Shown one piece after another: positions 45,142-55,002 of a stretch of 64,000 bases of DNA (its first letter is position 1; every line of letters starts with the position of its first letter). This stretch comes from Maribacter halichondriae (GTDB lineage Bacteria; Bacteroidota; Bacteroidia; Flavobacteriales; Flavobacteriaceae). The translations under genes and the position numbers were made by a program. The notes under the pieces are model-generated. The model was given only the letters and a program-made list of their open reading frames with translations. It did no database searches and was not told the origin of the DNA. Where the stretch lies: NCBI RefSeq assembly GCF_027474825.1, contig NZ_CP107030.1, forward strand, positions 3,662,001 through 3,726,000, in the 5' to 3' direction.

Positions 45142-46037
45142 CTATGATCATTTTTTTGATGCGTTGGAATTCTTCGGGCGAATTAAATGGAATAGCAATT
45201 TTACCTTTGCCTTTCCCAGAGGTACTTATTGCGACCTTCACTTCTAAATGATCGGTCAACTCGCGAATCGCTTTCTTGGCAAAATCGGGAGTGCTTGTTT
45301 TCGCACTTTTCGTAGTAGTGGTCGTTCCACGGTGATGATAATTCTTGACGGCTTGTTCGGTGTCGCGTACCGAAAGATTTTCACCAACAATTTTCTCATA
45401 AAGTTCGATTTGATCCTCTTTTGAATCAATATTGACCAACGCCCTGCCGTGACCCATACTTACAAACCCGTCTCGTATTCCGGTTTGAATGATGGGATCT
45501 AACCTTAACAATCGCATATAATTGGCTATGGTAGAACGCTTTTTTGCCTACGCGGTCACTCAATTTTTCTTGTGTCAATTTGATCTCGTCGATCAAACGC
45601 TGGTACGATAATGCAATTTCAATGGGATCTAGGTCTTGGCGTTGGATATTCTCTACCAAGGCCATTTCTAGAGATTCTTGGTCATTGGCAATACGGATGT
45701 ACGCGGGAATAGTTTCTAGGCCAACTAACTTCGAAGCCCTATAACGTCTTTCACCAGATACCAATTGATAAGTATTGAAATCTAGTTTACGCACGGTGAT
45801 GGGTTGAATAACACCCAATTCCTTTATGGAGGTCGCTAATTCTTGGAGTGCCTCATCATTGAAGTTGGAACGAGGCTGAAAAGGATTTACCTCTATGGCA
45901 TCGATATCCAGTTCTACTATATTTCCAACAACCTTGTCGGCATTTTTGTCAGAGGCGGAATTTATATCGTTCTCAGGGTCTTTCAACAATGCGGAAAGCC
46001 CCCTGCCCAGTGCTTGTTTTCGTGTTGCCTTAGCCAT
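45134..46037 (-). CDS. parB: Chromosome partitioning protein ParB (frameshifted)
   Basis: ParB binds parS sites and spreads near the origin to drive chromosome segregation with ParA. The N-terminus KATRKQALGRGLSALLKD, the CTPase motif PFQPRSNFNDEALQELATSIKE, SGERRYRASKLVGL and ALVENIQRQDLDPIEIALSYQ are all typical. The frame breaks near 45541, where one extra A turns GKKRSTIANYMRLLRLDP into GKKAFYHSQ. The corrected length is about 300 residues. parA lies two bases upstream. No parS-like palindrome (TGTTNCACGTGNAACA type) was found in the window. Confidence 0.94.
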
Positions 46038-46038
46038 C

Positions 46039-46812
46039 CTATACGGTTTGCTTGTTTTTCTGAACGACTTCGTTCGCCATGTTGAGGTAGTTGGTGGCAC
46101 CTTTACTGGTTGAATCGTACTTAATGATACTCTCCCCATAGCTTGGGGCCTCGCTCAACCTTACGTTACGCTGTATTATCGTATCGAAGACCATATCTCC
46201 GAAATGTTTACGCACTTCTTCGACCACTTGGTTTGAAAGTCGCAATCGCGAATCGTACATGGTCAAAAGCATGCCCTCGATATCCAAATCGGGATTATGG
46301 ATTTTCTGGATACTTTTTATGGTATTGAGCAATTTTCCCAAACCTTCCAACGCAAAATATTCGCATTGAATCGGAATAATTACCGAGTCGGCGGCGGTAA
46401 GGGCGTTTAAGGTCAGAAGACCCAATGAAGGGGCACAGTCGATTAGAATATAATCATAGGTGTTCTTGAGCTCTGAAATGGCCTCTTTCATCATATATTC
46501 CCTACGATCCTTGTCGACCAATTCGATTTCTATGGCCACTAAGTCAATATGGGAAGGAATCAAATCAACATTGGGGGATGAGGTCTGTATTATGGTCTCA
46601 GATGCACTTTTGGAATGTTCTACCACCTGATAGGTACCCATTTCAACACTATCGACATCTATACCCAACCCTGAAGTGGCATTAGCCTGTGGATCTGCAT
46701 CTATCAACAGCACTTTCTTTTCCAACACACCTAAGGAGGCTGCCAAATTAACCGTTGTAGTTGTTTTTCCGACCCCGCCCTTCTGATTTGCGATAGCAAT
46801 AATCTTGCCCAT
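46039..46812 (-). CDS. parA: Chromosome partitioning ATPase ParA
   Basis: ParA is the Walker-type ATPase that moves ParB-bound origins. The 257-residue protein has the deviant Walker A AIANQKGGVGKTTTTVNLAA, LLIDADPQANATSGLG, YILIDCAPSLGLLTLNAL and the DNA-binding region NVRLSEAPSYGESIIKYD. I chose ATG 46812 (MGKIIAIANQKGG), which gives the family start. It leads the operon parA-parB-DUF5683-dapB-lepB. The 211-base gap before it to the FtsB-like gene holds no recognisable gene. Confidence 0.96.
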   Translation of the reverse strand: MGKIIAIANQKGGVGKTTTTVNLAASLGVLEKKVLLIDADPQANATSGLGIDVDSVEMGTYQVVEHSKSASETIIQTSSPNVDLIPSHIDLVAIEIELVDKDRREYMMKEAISELKNTYDYILIDCAPSLGLLTLNALTAADSVIIPIQCEYFALEGLGKLLNTIKSIQKIHNPDLDIEGMLLTMYDSRLRLSNQVVEEVRKHFGDMVFDTIIQRNVRLSEAPSYGESIIKYDSTSKGATNYLNMANEVVQKNKQTV

Positions 46813-47023
46813 TATCCTCATACGTTAGGGGGTAAAAATACGATTATTTACGATGCAAGGGAAACCATTTTGTTAACACAAAGTGAATAACTTAGTGTTC
46901 TGGCGTTAAAGTTTGTTAAGAGGAAAAAGTTCAAGTGGAAGTCAAAAAAATGGTTGAGGAGTTAATAGGTTTAGAAGTTTATGAAATTACTCAGCGACTT
47001 CGCTCTGCTACTGCCAACTGCCA

Positions 47024-47356
47024 CTAATCTTTCTCCTTAAGTTTCAAGCTGTCCTCATATTCGATAAGGTAAATTTCCTCGTTCTTCCTTTTCAGATAAT
47101 ATTCTTCTCTGGCAAATTTTTCGAGCTCATATTCATCGGAGAGTTTTTCGATGATCAGTTTATCCTTGGCGATTTCTTCCCGCAGGAATTCCTGTTGCTT
47201 TTCAAGGGTATTTATCTGTTTGCGCAGTTCTAGGTGTATTAGTAGAGAATTGGTGTCGAAAAAAACCATCCAAACGACAAAAGCAGTCAATACCAATACG
47301 TAGACGTTGGTAATGAGGCCGAACCACTTTTTCTTTTTTAGATTCTTGAATCCCAT
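47024..47356 (-). CDS. FtsB/DivIC family septum formation initiator
   Basis: This 110-residue bitopic protein has a basic N-terminus, one membrane segment (ITNVYVLVLTAFVVWMVFF, about residues 15-33), and a leucine-zipper coiled coil (HLELRKQINTLEKQQEFLREEI) followed by the conserved YELEKFAREEYYLKRKNEEIYLI. This is the pattern of FtsB/DivIC, part of the divisome subcomplex that activates septal wall synthesis. It starts six bases after the uridine kinase stop and is co-transcribed with it. Confidence 0.88.
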   Translation of the reverse strand: MGFKNLKKKKWFGLITNVYVLVLTAFVVWMVFFDTNSLLIHLELRKQINTLEKQQEFLREEIAKDKLIIEKLSDEYELEKFAREEYYLKRKNEEIYLIEYEDSLKLKEKD

Positions 47357-47362
47357 ATGTTT

Positions 47363-47971
47363 TTAGGACAGTTTTTCGTTAATGATGGTCCGTACAATAT
47401 CAACTGCGACCGTGTTGTATTTATTGTTCGGAATAATGATATCGGCATATTCTTTTGTGGGCTCGATAAACTGTTCGTGCATGGGTTTTATGTTGTTCTG
47501 GTACTTGTCCAAGGTTTCATCCAAGTTCCACCCGCGCTCGTTCACATCTCGTTTTAACCTGCGGATAAGTCGCTCGTCGGAATCGGCATGCACATATATC
47601 TTTATATCCATCATATCACGGATTCTGGCATTGGTCAAAATGAGGATGCCCTCAACGATCATCACTTTGCTCGGATGTATGAGAATGGACTCTTTCGTTC
47701 GATTGCATTCCAAAAAAGAATAGACAGGTTGTTCTATTGATTTTCCTTCACGCAAAAGGCCCAAATGTTCTTCCAATAATTCAAAGTCAATGGATTTCGG
47801 ATGGTCGAAATTCGTCTCTCGTCTTTCTTCCAAAGTGAGATGCGAAAGATCATTGTAATAGGAATCTTGGGAAATCACACCTACCTCTCCAGGAGGCATT
47901 TCGTTAATGATCTGGTTGACCACCGTTGTCTTTCCGCAGCCCGTGCCTCCAGCAATTCCTATAATCAACAT
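47363..47971 (-). CDS. udk: Uridine kinase
   Basis: Udk phosphorylates uridine and cytidine in pyrimidine salvage. The 202-residue protein has the P-loop IGIAGGTGCGKTTVVNQII, ISQDSYYNDLSHLT, NFDHPKSIDFELL, VMIVEGILIL and DSDERLIRRLKRDVNERG, all typical of the family. I chose ATG 47971 (MLIIGIAGG), since the in-frame extension upstream is not conserved-looking and contains repeat sequence. It is divergent from the MFS gene at 48196. Confidence 0.95.
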   Translation of the reverse strand: MLIIGIAGGTGCGKTTVVNQIINEMPPGEVGVISQDSYYNDLSHLTLEERRETNFDHPKSIDFELLEEHLGLLREGKSIEQPVYSFLECNRTKESILIHPSKVMIVEGILILTNARIRDMMDIKIYVHADSDERLIRRLKRDVNERGWNLDETLDKYQNNIKPMHEQFIEPTKEYADIIIPNNKYNTVAVDIVRTIINEKLS

Positions 47972-48030
47972 TTTGGACAAATTTTTATCAAAAGTACATA
48001 TTCTCTGAAAGAATCTAGACCGCTTCGCTG

Positions 48031-48101
48031 CAAGAAACAAGAACCAAGACTTTTTTGTCATCAAAAGAAAAGCGGTCTTGTTTCTAGGCTCTTGTTTCTT
48101 G
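48031..48101. repeat. Inverted repeat between udk and an MFS gene
   Basis: CAAGAAACAAGAACCAAGAC faces GTCTTG and CTCTTGTTTCTTG about 45 bases later. TAGACCG also recurs on both sides in direct orientation. It lies in the shared upstream region of two divergent genes. Confidence 0.5.
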
Positions 48102-48195
48102 ATACTAGACCGGAGTAGTCAATCATAATTCAAAAGGGAAAAAATAATCCAACAATTCCATTTTAGTTGCCGATCCCTATAACTACTTTTGCCGG

Positions 48196-49410
48196 ATGCA
48201 AAACCAAAATGCAAAACCGAATTTTGAATTTGTTGCCTTAATGGCCGCTTTGATGTCCATTGTCGCCTTGGCCATCGATGCGATTCTGCCTGCCATTTCG
48301 CAAATAGGGATCTCCATAAACAGTCTCGACCCGACTGACAATCAATTGTTGATTACCATGATTTTTTTGGGTCTCGGAGTAGGGCAGTTATTTTTTGGGC
48401 CTTTGTCGGATAGTTTTGGCAGAAAACCGATTGTCTATTCCGGTTTTATTTTGTTTGTTGTCGCGAGCGTCATCTGTGTGCTTGCCCCATCTTTGGAAAT
48501 TATGGTCGGTGGGCGCATTCTTCAGGGCATTGCACTTTCTGCCCCACGAACCATGGCAATATCTATTATCAGGGACACGTATAAAGGAGATTATATGGCC
48601 AGGGTCATGTCTTTTGTGACGGCCTTTTTTATTCTGATTCCCGTAGTGGCGCCTGCCATTGGAAAATGGATTTTGGATGGTTTTGGATGGGAGGGTATTT
48701 TTTACATGCAATTATTTTTCGCCCTTCTGGTTGGAATTTGGTTTTGGAGACGACAGGTTGAAACCCTTAAACCGGAATATAAGGTTCCGTTTTCGGGAAG
48801 TGTTTTCGTCAAGGGGCTTATTGAATTTTTAAAACATAGGGAAACCGTAGCGTTCACATTTATTTCAGGATTTGTTACCGGAGCTTTTTTGGTCTATCTA
48901 AGCGCATCGCAACATGTCTTTGAAGATCAATATGGACTGCCGGAGCAATTCCCCTATATTTTTGCTGGACTTGCCATTTCCATTGGGCTTTCCACCTTTT
49001 TGAACGGTACCTTGGTCTTGCGGTTCGGAATGCGAAGACTCTCCTTTATGGCATTGGTTGCCTTTTGCTTGATTGCACTTTTATACGTTGGTATTTTTTG
49101 GAATAAACCTAATCCTAGTGTTCTTATTTTAACTGCATTTCTCTCCGTTCAATTCTTTTGTCTGGGATTCTTATGGGGAAATTTTCGTTCGATTGCCATG
49201 GAGCCCATAGGTCATATCGCAGGTATCGGGGCGGCCATAAACGGATTCGTCTCAACTGTTCTAGCAGTGCCCATCGCCAATTATATCGGAAGTTTTGTAC
49301 AAGATACGGTTTGGCCCCTTTTTGTGGGATTGTCCATTTGCGGGTTGATTTCGCTGGTGATTTTTTTCGCTTTTGGCAAACGGAATGCTTTTGTGAGGGA
49401 GTTGCGTTAA
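48196..49410 (+). CDS. MFS drug-efflux transporter, Bcr/CflA type
   Basis: This 404-residue protein has 12 membrane segments and the features of the Bcr/CflA drug:proton antiporter group. The N-terminal part has ALAIDAILPAISQIG, FLGLGVGQLFFGPLSDSFGRKPIVYSG (motif A, in parts) and GRILQGIALSAPRTMAISIIRD. The substrate cannot be read from sequence; resistance to small drugs or export of a metabolite are both possible. TACTTTTG at 48182-48189 could be its -7 element, just before the start codon. Confidence 0.9.
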   Translation: MQNQNAKPNFEFVALMAALMSIVALAIDAILPAISQIGISINSLDPTDNQLLITMIFLGLGVGQLFFGPLSDSFGRKPIVYSGFILFVVASVICVLAPSLEIMVGGRILQGIALSAPRTMAISIIRDTYKGDYMARVMSFVTAFFILIPVVAPAIGKWILDGFGWEGIFYMQLFFALLVGIWFWRRQVETLKPEYKVPFSGSVFVKGLIEFLKHRETVAFTFISGFVTGAFLVYLSASQHVFEDQYGLPEQFPYIFAGLAISIGLSTFLNGTLVLRFGMRRLSFMALVAFCLIALLYVGIFWNKPNPSVLILTAFLSVQFFCLGFLWGNFRSIAMEPIGHIAGIGAAINGFVSTVLAVPIANYIGSFVQDTVWPLFVGLSICGLISLVIFFAFGKRNAFVRELR

Positions 49411-49462
49411 TTTCGAGCGTCACATCGACCAATCGATTATCGAAGAAATAACACTTCCTAAT

Positions 49463-49840
49463 TTAGTGTCTTTTGGATCTAATTTTAGGATTAAGTTTTT
49501 CCTCGAGGAAGATTTCAAAAGCTGCGACCCAATGTTTATCGTTTACGTCTTTAACATTAAGTAATATCACTTTTGATTTTTTATTGCCAACCATTTTAGA
49601 CATTTCAAAATCTTCATTTTCAGTATTGTCTCGAATATGCTCCAATGCCCTTTTTCGGCTATTTGTCAGATGTCTTCCTACTTTAATTACCTCATTGTCA
49701 AAAAGGAAAATGTAAACACCTGGATTGTAAATAAAATCTACTTTTGAAGCGGCTAAATCTTCAAGGTATTCCTCTATAATCACAAACTTTTGAGATATAG
49801 ATTTAAACTCAGTTTCAAAAGTGTTAATTATTTCTCGCAA
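49463..49840 (-). CDS. GIY-YIG-like small protein
   Basis: The 125-residue protein has a central block NPGVYIFLFDNEVIKVGRHLTNSRKRALEHIRDN and a later VAAFEIFLEEKLNPKIRSKR. The spacing of GVYIF, KVGR, the RALEH helix and the late glutamate resembles the GIY-YIG nuclease fold, though the second tyrosine motif is altered. The visible start is TTG 49840. If one A is missing from the run near 49853, ATG 49860 would start it as MKKIERPLREIINTF, 18 bases nearer the acs gene. Function is uncertain. Confidence 0.6.
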   Translation of the reverse strand: MREIINTFETEFKSISQKFVIIEEYLEDLAASKVDFIYNPGVYIFLFDNEVIKVGRHLTNSRKRALEHIRDNTENEDFEMSKMVGNKKSKVILLNVKDVNDKHWVAAFEIFLEEKLNPKIRSKRH

Positions 49841-49869
49841 GGGTCGTTCGATTTTTTCATAAAATCTAT

Positions 49870-51777
49870 CTAAAGCGCATTATCCATAATCTCCTTGACC
49901 ACTTCAGGATTTAAAAGTGTACTTGTGTCGCCCAAATTTGAAGTATCCTTAGAAGCAATTTTTCGAAGTATACGCCTCATGATCTTTCCACTTCGTGTTT
50001 TGGGTAGGCCTGATACGAACTGAATTTTATCCAGTTTGGCGATAGGTCCAATTTGTTCGGTAATCTGTTGGTTGATTTCTTTTCTTAGGTTATCACGGTC
50101 GCGTGATTCGCCAACTTCCTTTAGAATTACATATCCGTATAGTGCATTTCCTTTGACATCGTGCGGGAAACCAACGATTGCACTTTCAGCAACTGCTGGG
50201 TGCTCGTTGATGGAATCTTCGATCGGTGCAGTTCCTAAATTATGTCCTGAGACTATTATAACATCATCGACACGACCTGTAATTCGATAGTAACCCACGG
50301 CATCGCGTAAGGCACCATCCCCTGTAAAATACATTCCTTTATAAGCGGAAAAATAAGTGTCGCGATACCGGTCATGGTTGCCCCAAATGGTTCGTGCAAT
50401 CGAGGGCCATGGAAACTTGATACAAAGTCTTCCTGAGACTTGGTTGCCTTTGATTTCGTTTCCTTCTTCGTCCATCAAAGCGGGTTGGACACCGATAAAG
50501 GGTAAGGTTGCGTAGGTCGGAGTAGTGGGGGTTACATACGGAATCGGGGTTATCATGATTCCTCCAGTTTCAGTTTGCCACCAGGTATCTATTATTGGAC
50601 TTTGGCGTTTCCCCACATTATTATTGTACCAATGCCACGCTTCTTCATTAATAGGTTCGCCTACGGAGCCAATTACTTTCAGACTTGACAAATCGTGTTT
50701 TTCCACAAAATCCAAACTTTCTTTTGCAAGGGCGCGGATGGCTGTCGGAGCGGTATAAAACTGATTGACTTTATGTTTTGCGACGACTTCCCAAAATCGT
50801 CCGTAATCCGGGTAGGAGGGAACGCCTTCGAACATTACAGTGGTTGCGCCGTTCGCCAACGGACCGTAAACGATATAGGAATGACCGGTAATCCAACCGA
50901 TATCGGCGGTGCACCAATAGACATCATCCTCTTTGTATTGAAATGCATTTTTAAAAGTGTAAGCCGTGTAGACCATATATCCGCCGATGCTATGGACCAT
51001 TCCTTTTGGCTTTCCGGTAGACCCTGAGGTGTACAGAATAAAAAGTGGATCCTCGGCATCCATAATTTCGGCGACCAAATCGGCATAAGAATCATCGAGC
51101 AAAGGCTGTAACCAGTGATCTCGCCCTTCCTTCATTTTAACATCACTATTGATACGTTTGGTGACCAGAACATTTTCAACCCCGGGGCAATCTTCCAAGG
51201 CCTTGTCTACAATTCCTTTTAAATCAATAGATTTTGCACCACGATACGATCCATCTGAAGTAATGACCATCTTGCAATCCGAGTCGTTGATACGGGTCGA
51301 AAGTGCATTGGCGGAAAAACCTGCAAAGACTACGGAGTGGATAGCCCCAATTCTTGCACAGGCCAATAGCGATACCGCCAGTTCGGGAATCATGGGCAGG
51401 TAAATACAAACGCGATCTCCTTTTTTTACACCTTTGTCCAATAATACATTGGCGAGTCGGCATACGCGTTCATGCAATTGGCGATAGGTAATATGTTCGG
51501 CTTCTTCTTTCGGGTCGTTAGGTTCAAAAAGTATAGCCGTTTTATTTCCACGGGTCGGTAAATGCCGATCCAAGCAGTTTTCAGTAATATTAACTTTGGC
51601 ACCTTCGAACCATTTGATCTCGGGTTTTGAGAAATCCCAGCTCAGTACATTGTCCCACTTTTTGCGCCAAACAAAGTGTTCTTCGGCGATTTCCTCCCAA
51701 AAGGCCTCGGGATTGCGAACCGATTTACGATAAACTTGATAATATTCCTCTAGGTGTTTGATGTGGTAATTGCTCAT
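49870..51777 (-). CDS. acs: Acetyl-CoA synthetase (AMP-forming)
   Basis: Acs activates acetate to acetyl-CoA through acetyl-AMP. The 635-residue protein carries the family blocks FVWRKKWDNVLSWDF, YTSGSTGKPKGMVHSIGGYM (the P-loop), WWQTETGGIMITPIPY, YYRITGRVDDVIIVSGHNLGTA (in parts) and the C-terminal PKTRSGKIMRRILRKIA, whose lysine is the usual acetylation site. The length matches E. coli Acs. It lies downstream of the acetate/solute symporter and DUF4212 genes on the same strand, making an acetate uptake and use unit. Confidence 0.97.
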   Translation of the reverse strand: MSNYHIKHLEEYYQVYRKSVRNPEAFWEEIAEEHFVWRKKWDNVLSWDFSKPEIKWFEGAKVNITENCLDRHLPTRGNKTAILFEPNDPKEEAEHITYRQLHERVCRLANVLLDKGVKKGDRVCIYLPMIPELAVSLLACARIGAIHSVVFAGFSANALSTRINDSDCKMVITSDGSYRGAKSIDLKGIVDKALEDCPGVENVLVTKRINSDVKMKEGRDHWLQPLLDDSYADLVAEIMDAEDPLFILYTSGSTGKPKGMVHSIGGYMVYTAYTFKNAFQYKEDDVYWCTADIGWITGHSYIVYGPLANGATTVMFEGVPSYPDYGRFWEVVAKHKVNQFYTAPTAIRALAKESLDFVEKHDLSSLKVIGSVGEPINEEAWHWYNNNVGKRQSPIIDTWWQTETGGIMITPIPYVTPTTPTYATLPFIGVQPALMDEEGNEIKGNQVSGRLCIKFPWPSIARTIWGNHDRYRDTYFSAYKGMYFTGDGALRDAVGYYRITGRVDDVIIVSGHNLGTAPIEDSINEHPAVAESAIVGFPHDVKGNALYGYVILKEVGESRDRDNLRKEINQQITEQIGPIAKLDKIQFVSGLPKTRSGKIMRRILRKIASKDTSNLGDTSTLLNPEVVKEIMDNAL

Positions 51778-51873
51778 GAATCTAAGTTAATAGGTAATTG
51801 AGTTAAGAGTTATTGGCGCTTAATGTGCTGGAGGCCTAAAATTAATGAAAATCCTTGTATTTTAGAACAGCCG

Positions 51874-53586
51874 TCAATGCCCGGTAGCCTCTTTTGCACC
51901 ACTCGGAATTCGAATATCCTCCACGATTTCCTGAACGTTTTCAGGTGGGGTGGGAGTGAATTGCATGATAACTATGGATACGATAAAATTGACCAACATG
52001 GCCACACTTCCGAAGCCTTCGGGAGAAATACCGAACCACCAATCTTTTTCCAACCCGGGTAGGGCCTCTTTTCCTCCGTCAAAAATTCCGAATTTGAATT
52101 TCAACATATAGAAGAGCATGAGGGAGATTCCGACGACCATGCCGGCAATGGCCCCTTCCTTGTTCATTTTTTTATAGAAAATTCCCAGAACAATAGCTGG
52201 AAAAAATGAAGCCGCGGCCAGACCAAATGCCAATGCTACGACCGCAGCCACAAATCCAGGGGGATTGATTCCGAAATATCCAGCGATTATGACCGCAACC
52301 GTTGCAGCCCCTCTAGCCACCCAAAGTTCCCCTTTGTCCGAAATAGTGGGCACAAAAACTTTCTTGATAAGATCATGTGAAACAGAGGAGGAAATGACCA
52401 AAAGTAATCCGGCGGCGGTAGACAGTGCAGCGGCCAAACCGCCAGCGGCAACAAGGGCAATTACCCAAGCTGGAAGATCGGCAATCTCTGGGTTGGCCAA
52501 CACCATAATATCATTGTCAATGGTCAATTCATTGACTTGCTTATTGGCTACGTACTGAATCTTGCCGTCATTGTTTTTGTCATCAAAAGTTAAAAGTCCA
52601 GTCGTTTCCCAGTTCTTGAACCATTCGGGCATTTTTGCATACTCTTGGTTACTCACTGTATTTATCAGGTTGGTCTTTGCAAAAACCGCTACTGCAGGGG
52701 CGGTAGTATATAGAATCGCAATAAACAACAAAGCCAATCCTGCCGATTTGCGGGCATCCTTGACACGTTTAACCGTAAAAAATCGAACAATGACATGTGG
52801 TAGTCCCGCTGTTCCGACCATCAGAGCCAAGGTAATCATGAAAACATCGGTCATTGACTTTTTACCATCTGTATATTCAGCAAAGCCAAGCTCGGTTGAG
52901 AGGCCGTTGAGTTTATCCAAAAGATAGATGCCAGAGCCGTCATTTAATTGCGATCCCATTCCCAATTGCGGAATCGGGTTCCCCGTCATTTGGATGGAAA
53001 TAAAAATCGCTGGCACCATAAAGGCAAAAATCAATACACAATATTGGGCGACTTGGGTATAAGTGATACCTTTCATACCGCCTAAAACGGCATAGAAGAG
53101 TACGATTACCATGCCGATTATGACCCCAGTATTGATATCGACCTCCAAAAATCTGGAGAACACGACACCCACACCGCGCATTTGTCCTGCGACATAGGTA
53201 AAGGATACAATCAAGGCACAGATTACGGCCACGATTCGAGCCGTATCGGAATAATAGCGATCTCCAATGAAATCGGGTACGGTGAATTTCCCGAATTTCC
53301 GAAGATAAGGGGCGAGCAATAAGGCCAATAAGACATAGCCTCCCGTCCAGCCCATTAAGTAGACCGAACCGTCATACCCCATAAAAGATATAAGTCCGGC
53401 CATCGATATAAATGAGGCTGCGGACATCCAGTCCGCCGCCGTCGCCAAGCCATTGGCCAAGGGAGAGACCCCTCCGCCCGCTACATAAAATTCCTTGGTA
53501 GACCCGGCTCTTGACCAAATGGCAATACCGATGTAGATGGCGAAAGTGATTCCTACTAAAAGATACGTCCAGGTTTGAACATCCAT
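51874..53586 (-). CDS. actP: Sodium:solute symporter, ActP/acetate type
   Basis: The 570-residue protein has about 13 membrane segments and the sodium:solute symporter pattern: EFYVAGGGVSPLANGLATAADWMSAASFISMAG (in parts) near the start, AGQMRGVGVVFSRFLE, and AAALSTAAGLLLVISSSVSHD, which holds sodium-site serines. An insertion of about 70 residues facing outward (KTNLINTVSNQEYAKMPEWF onward) is present, as in the group that pairs with DUF4212. Acetate or a related short monocarboxylate is the likely cargo, given acs next door. The DUF4212 gene lies 24 bases upstream. Confidence 0.88.
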   Translation of the reverse strand: MDVQTWTYLLVGITFAIYIGIAIWSRAGSTKEFYVAGGGVSPLANGLATAADWMSAASFISMAGLISFMGYDGSVYLMGWTGGYVLLALLLAPYLRKFGKFTVPDFIGDRYYSDTARIVAVICALIVSFTYVAGQMRGVGVVFSRFLEVDINTGVIIGMVIVLFYAVLGGMKGITYTQVAQYCVLIFAFMVPAIFISIQMTGNPIPQLGMGSQLNDGSGIYLLDKLNGLSTELGFAEYTDGKKSMTDVFMITLALMVGTAGLPHVIVRFFTVKRVKDARKSAGLALLFIAILYTTAPAVAVFAKTNLINTVSNQEYAKMPEWFKNWETTGLLTFDDKNNDGKIQYVANKQVNELTIDNDIMVLANPEIADLPAWVIALVAAGGLAAALSTAAGLLLVISSSVSHDLIKKVFVPTISDKGELWVARGAATVAVIIAGYFGINPPGFVAAVVALAFGLAAASFFPAIVLGIFYKKMNKEGAIAGMVVGISLMLFYMLKFKFGIFDGGKEALPGLEKDWWFGISPEGFGSVAMLVNFIVSIVIMQFTPTPPENVQEIVEDIRIPSGAKEATGH

Positions 53587-53610
53587 AATTTTTGAGCTTT
53601 GGTTGGTGGT

Positions 53611-53901
53611 TTATTCGTTGTAGCCGTATTTTTTATCCAACTTGTTCATCAGGCGTACATATACGAATATCAAGATAACGAAGACATAAATAGCCCCTTG
53701 TTGGGCGAACCAAAAGCCCAATTCAAAGCCACCTATCTTAATCTCATTCAAGGCATCCTTGAAAAGAATTCCTGCACCATAGGAGACAATAAACCAAATC
53801 GCCAGAAGAATAAGGAGATAGCGTACATTTTCTTTCCAGTAGGCGGTGGCTTTTTTTGTTTCTCTGACATCTTCGAATTGGTGTTGATTTATTGAACTCA
53901 C
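53611..53901 (-). CDS. DUF4212 small membrane subunit
   Basis: This 96-residue protein has two membrane segments (about 28-47 and 65-85) with AYWKENVRYLLILLAIWFIVSYG and GGFELGFWFAQQGAIYVFVILIFVYVRLMNKLDKKYG (in parts). This is the DUF4212 pattern. Members are found next to sodium:solute symporters and are thought to act as small subunits. It precedes the symporter by 24 bases on the same strand. Confidence 0.92.
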   Translation of the reverse strand: MSSINQHQFEDVRETKKATAYWKENVRYLLILLAIWFIVSYGAGILFKDALNEIKIGGFELGFWFAQQGAIYVFVILIFVYVRLMNKLDKKYGYNE

Positions 53902-53926
53902 TAATATAGCGATTTGCTTCAGATTT

Positions 53927-55002
53927 TTAGTTGGGCAAAAAAATCACCCCGCTCGAGGAATCCCGTTTTGCTCCAGTGACAGAACTCGGAACATTTATTT
54001 TTTGTTCTAATCGCAAAACACCCATCAATGCAAAAACCAAAGCTTCCTTAAACTCGATCAATTGTTTTTCAATTACGACCACTTGGGCTACATCGCCCAA
54101 TTTGTCCTTTAAAGTTTCAATCAGAAAGTCGTTCAAAGCGCCACCTCCTGTTACGAATAGGGTATTTTCAGGTTTTTCGGGATTGTTTTTTATTTGGATG
54201 GCAACCTGCTCGCAAATATGATGAATACTGGTACATAACAGGTTTTCCATGGAATCATTAGTGCTCTCAACAATCGGAACCACTTCTTCAACAAACCATT
54301 CATACCCGATGGATTTTGGAATTGGGAGTTTATAATATTCCAAAGCATTCAACTTTTCAAGCATTGCGGAATTCACTTTTCCACTTCGAGCCAATTGTCC
54401 GCCTTCGTCATAATCCAAACCATTTTTTCGCGTGATATGATTTAAGATCATATTGGCCAAACCAATATCGTAGGCAATACGCCGACCATCTTTCTCAAAA
54501 GAGACATTACTAATACCGCCTAAGTTCAAACAGAAATCATATTGACCAAAAAACAGTTGGTCCCCAATTGGAACTAGGGAGCTCCTTGTCCACTGAGCGC
54601 GACATCGTTGGTGCGAAAATCACAGACTACTTTTTGTCCGCTTGCATTGGCCAAATGCTGCCCAGAACCGATTTGAAAGGTCAGTCCGTTTTCGGGTTGA
54701 TGGTGTGTGGTATGGCCATGGCTGGCGATGGCATCAACTTCTAGGCTGTTTTCTTCGATAAAATTTTTAGCCTGTTCCCCCAGCCAAGTACCGTAGGTAT
54801 TATGAAAAATCAGGAGTTCATCGGCGGCAAGAAAAATGGAATTCTTTAATTTTTCCTGCATTTCTTGGGAATAGGAAATACTTTTTGTTTCCTTGATTTC
54901 AAATTTCCACGTAGTTTCCTCTTGCCAGATATGGCAATAGGCAAGGTCCAGGCCATCTAAGGATGTGCCGGACATGAGGCCTAAAATTTTATGCATTTTC
55001 AT
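53927..55002 (-). CDS. anmK: Anhydro-N-acetylmuramic acid kinase AnmK (frameshifted)
   Basis: AnmK opens and phosphorylates anhydroMurNAc to MurNAc-6-phosphate in wall recycling. The start has GLMSGTSLDGLDLAYC, then ASHGHTTHHQP, FQIGSGQHLANASGQKVVCDFR (in parts) and DVALSGQGAP. The frame then breaks near 54580, where one C is missing from CCC; reading resumes as LVPIGDQLFFGQYDFCLNLGGISNVS and continues to VTGGGALNDFLIE. Corrected length is about 358 residues, as expected. Its start overlaps the nagZ stop by four bases. Confidence 0.94.

Noticed and set aside
45134..46812. A parS site near parAB
   Set aside because: CACGTG occurs near 11815 and 15952, but inside coding genes and without the surrounding TGTT/AACA arms, so neither is a convincing parS site.
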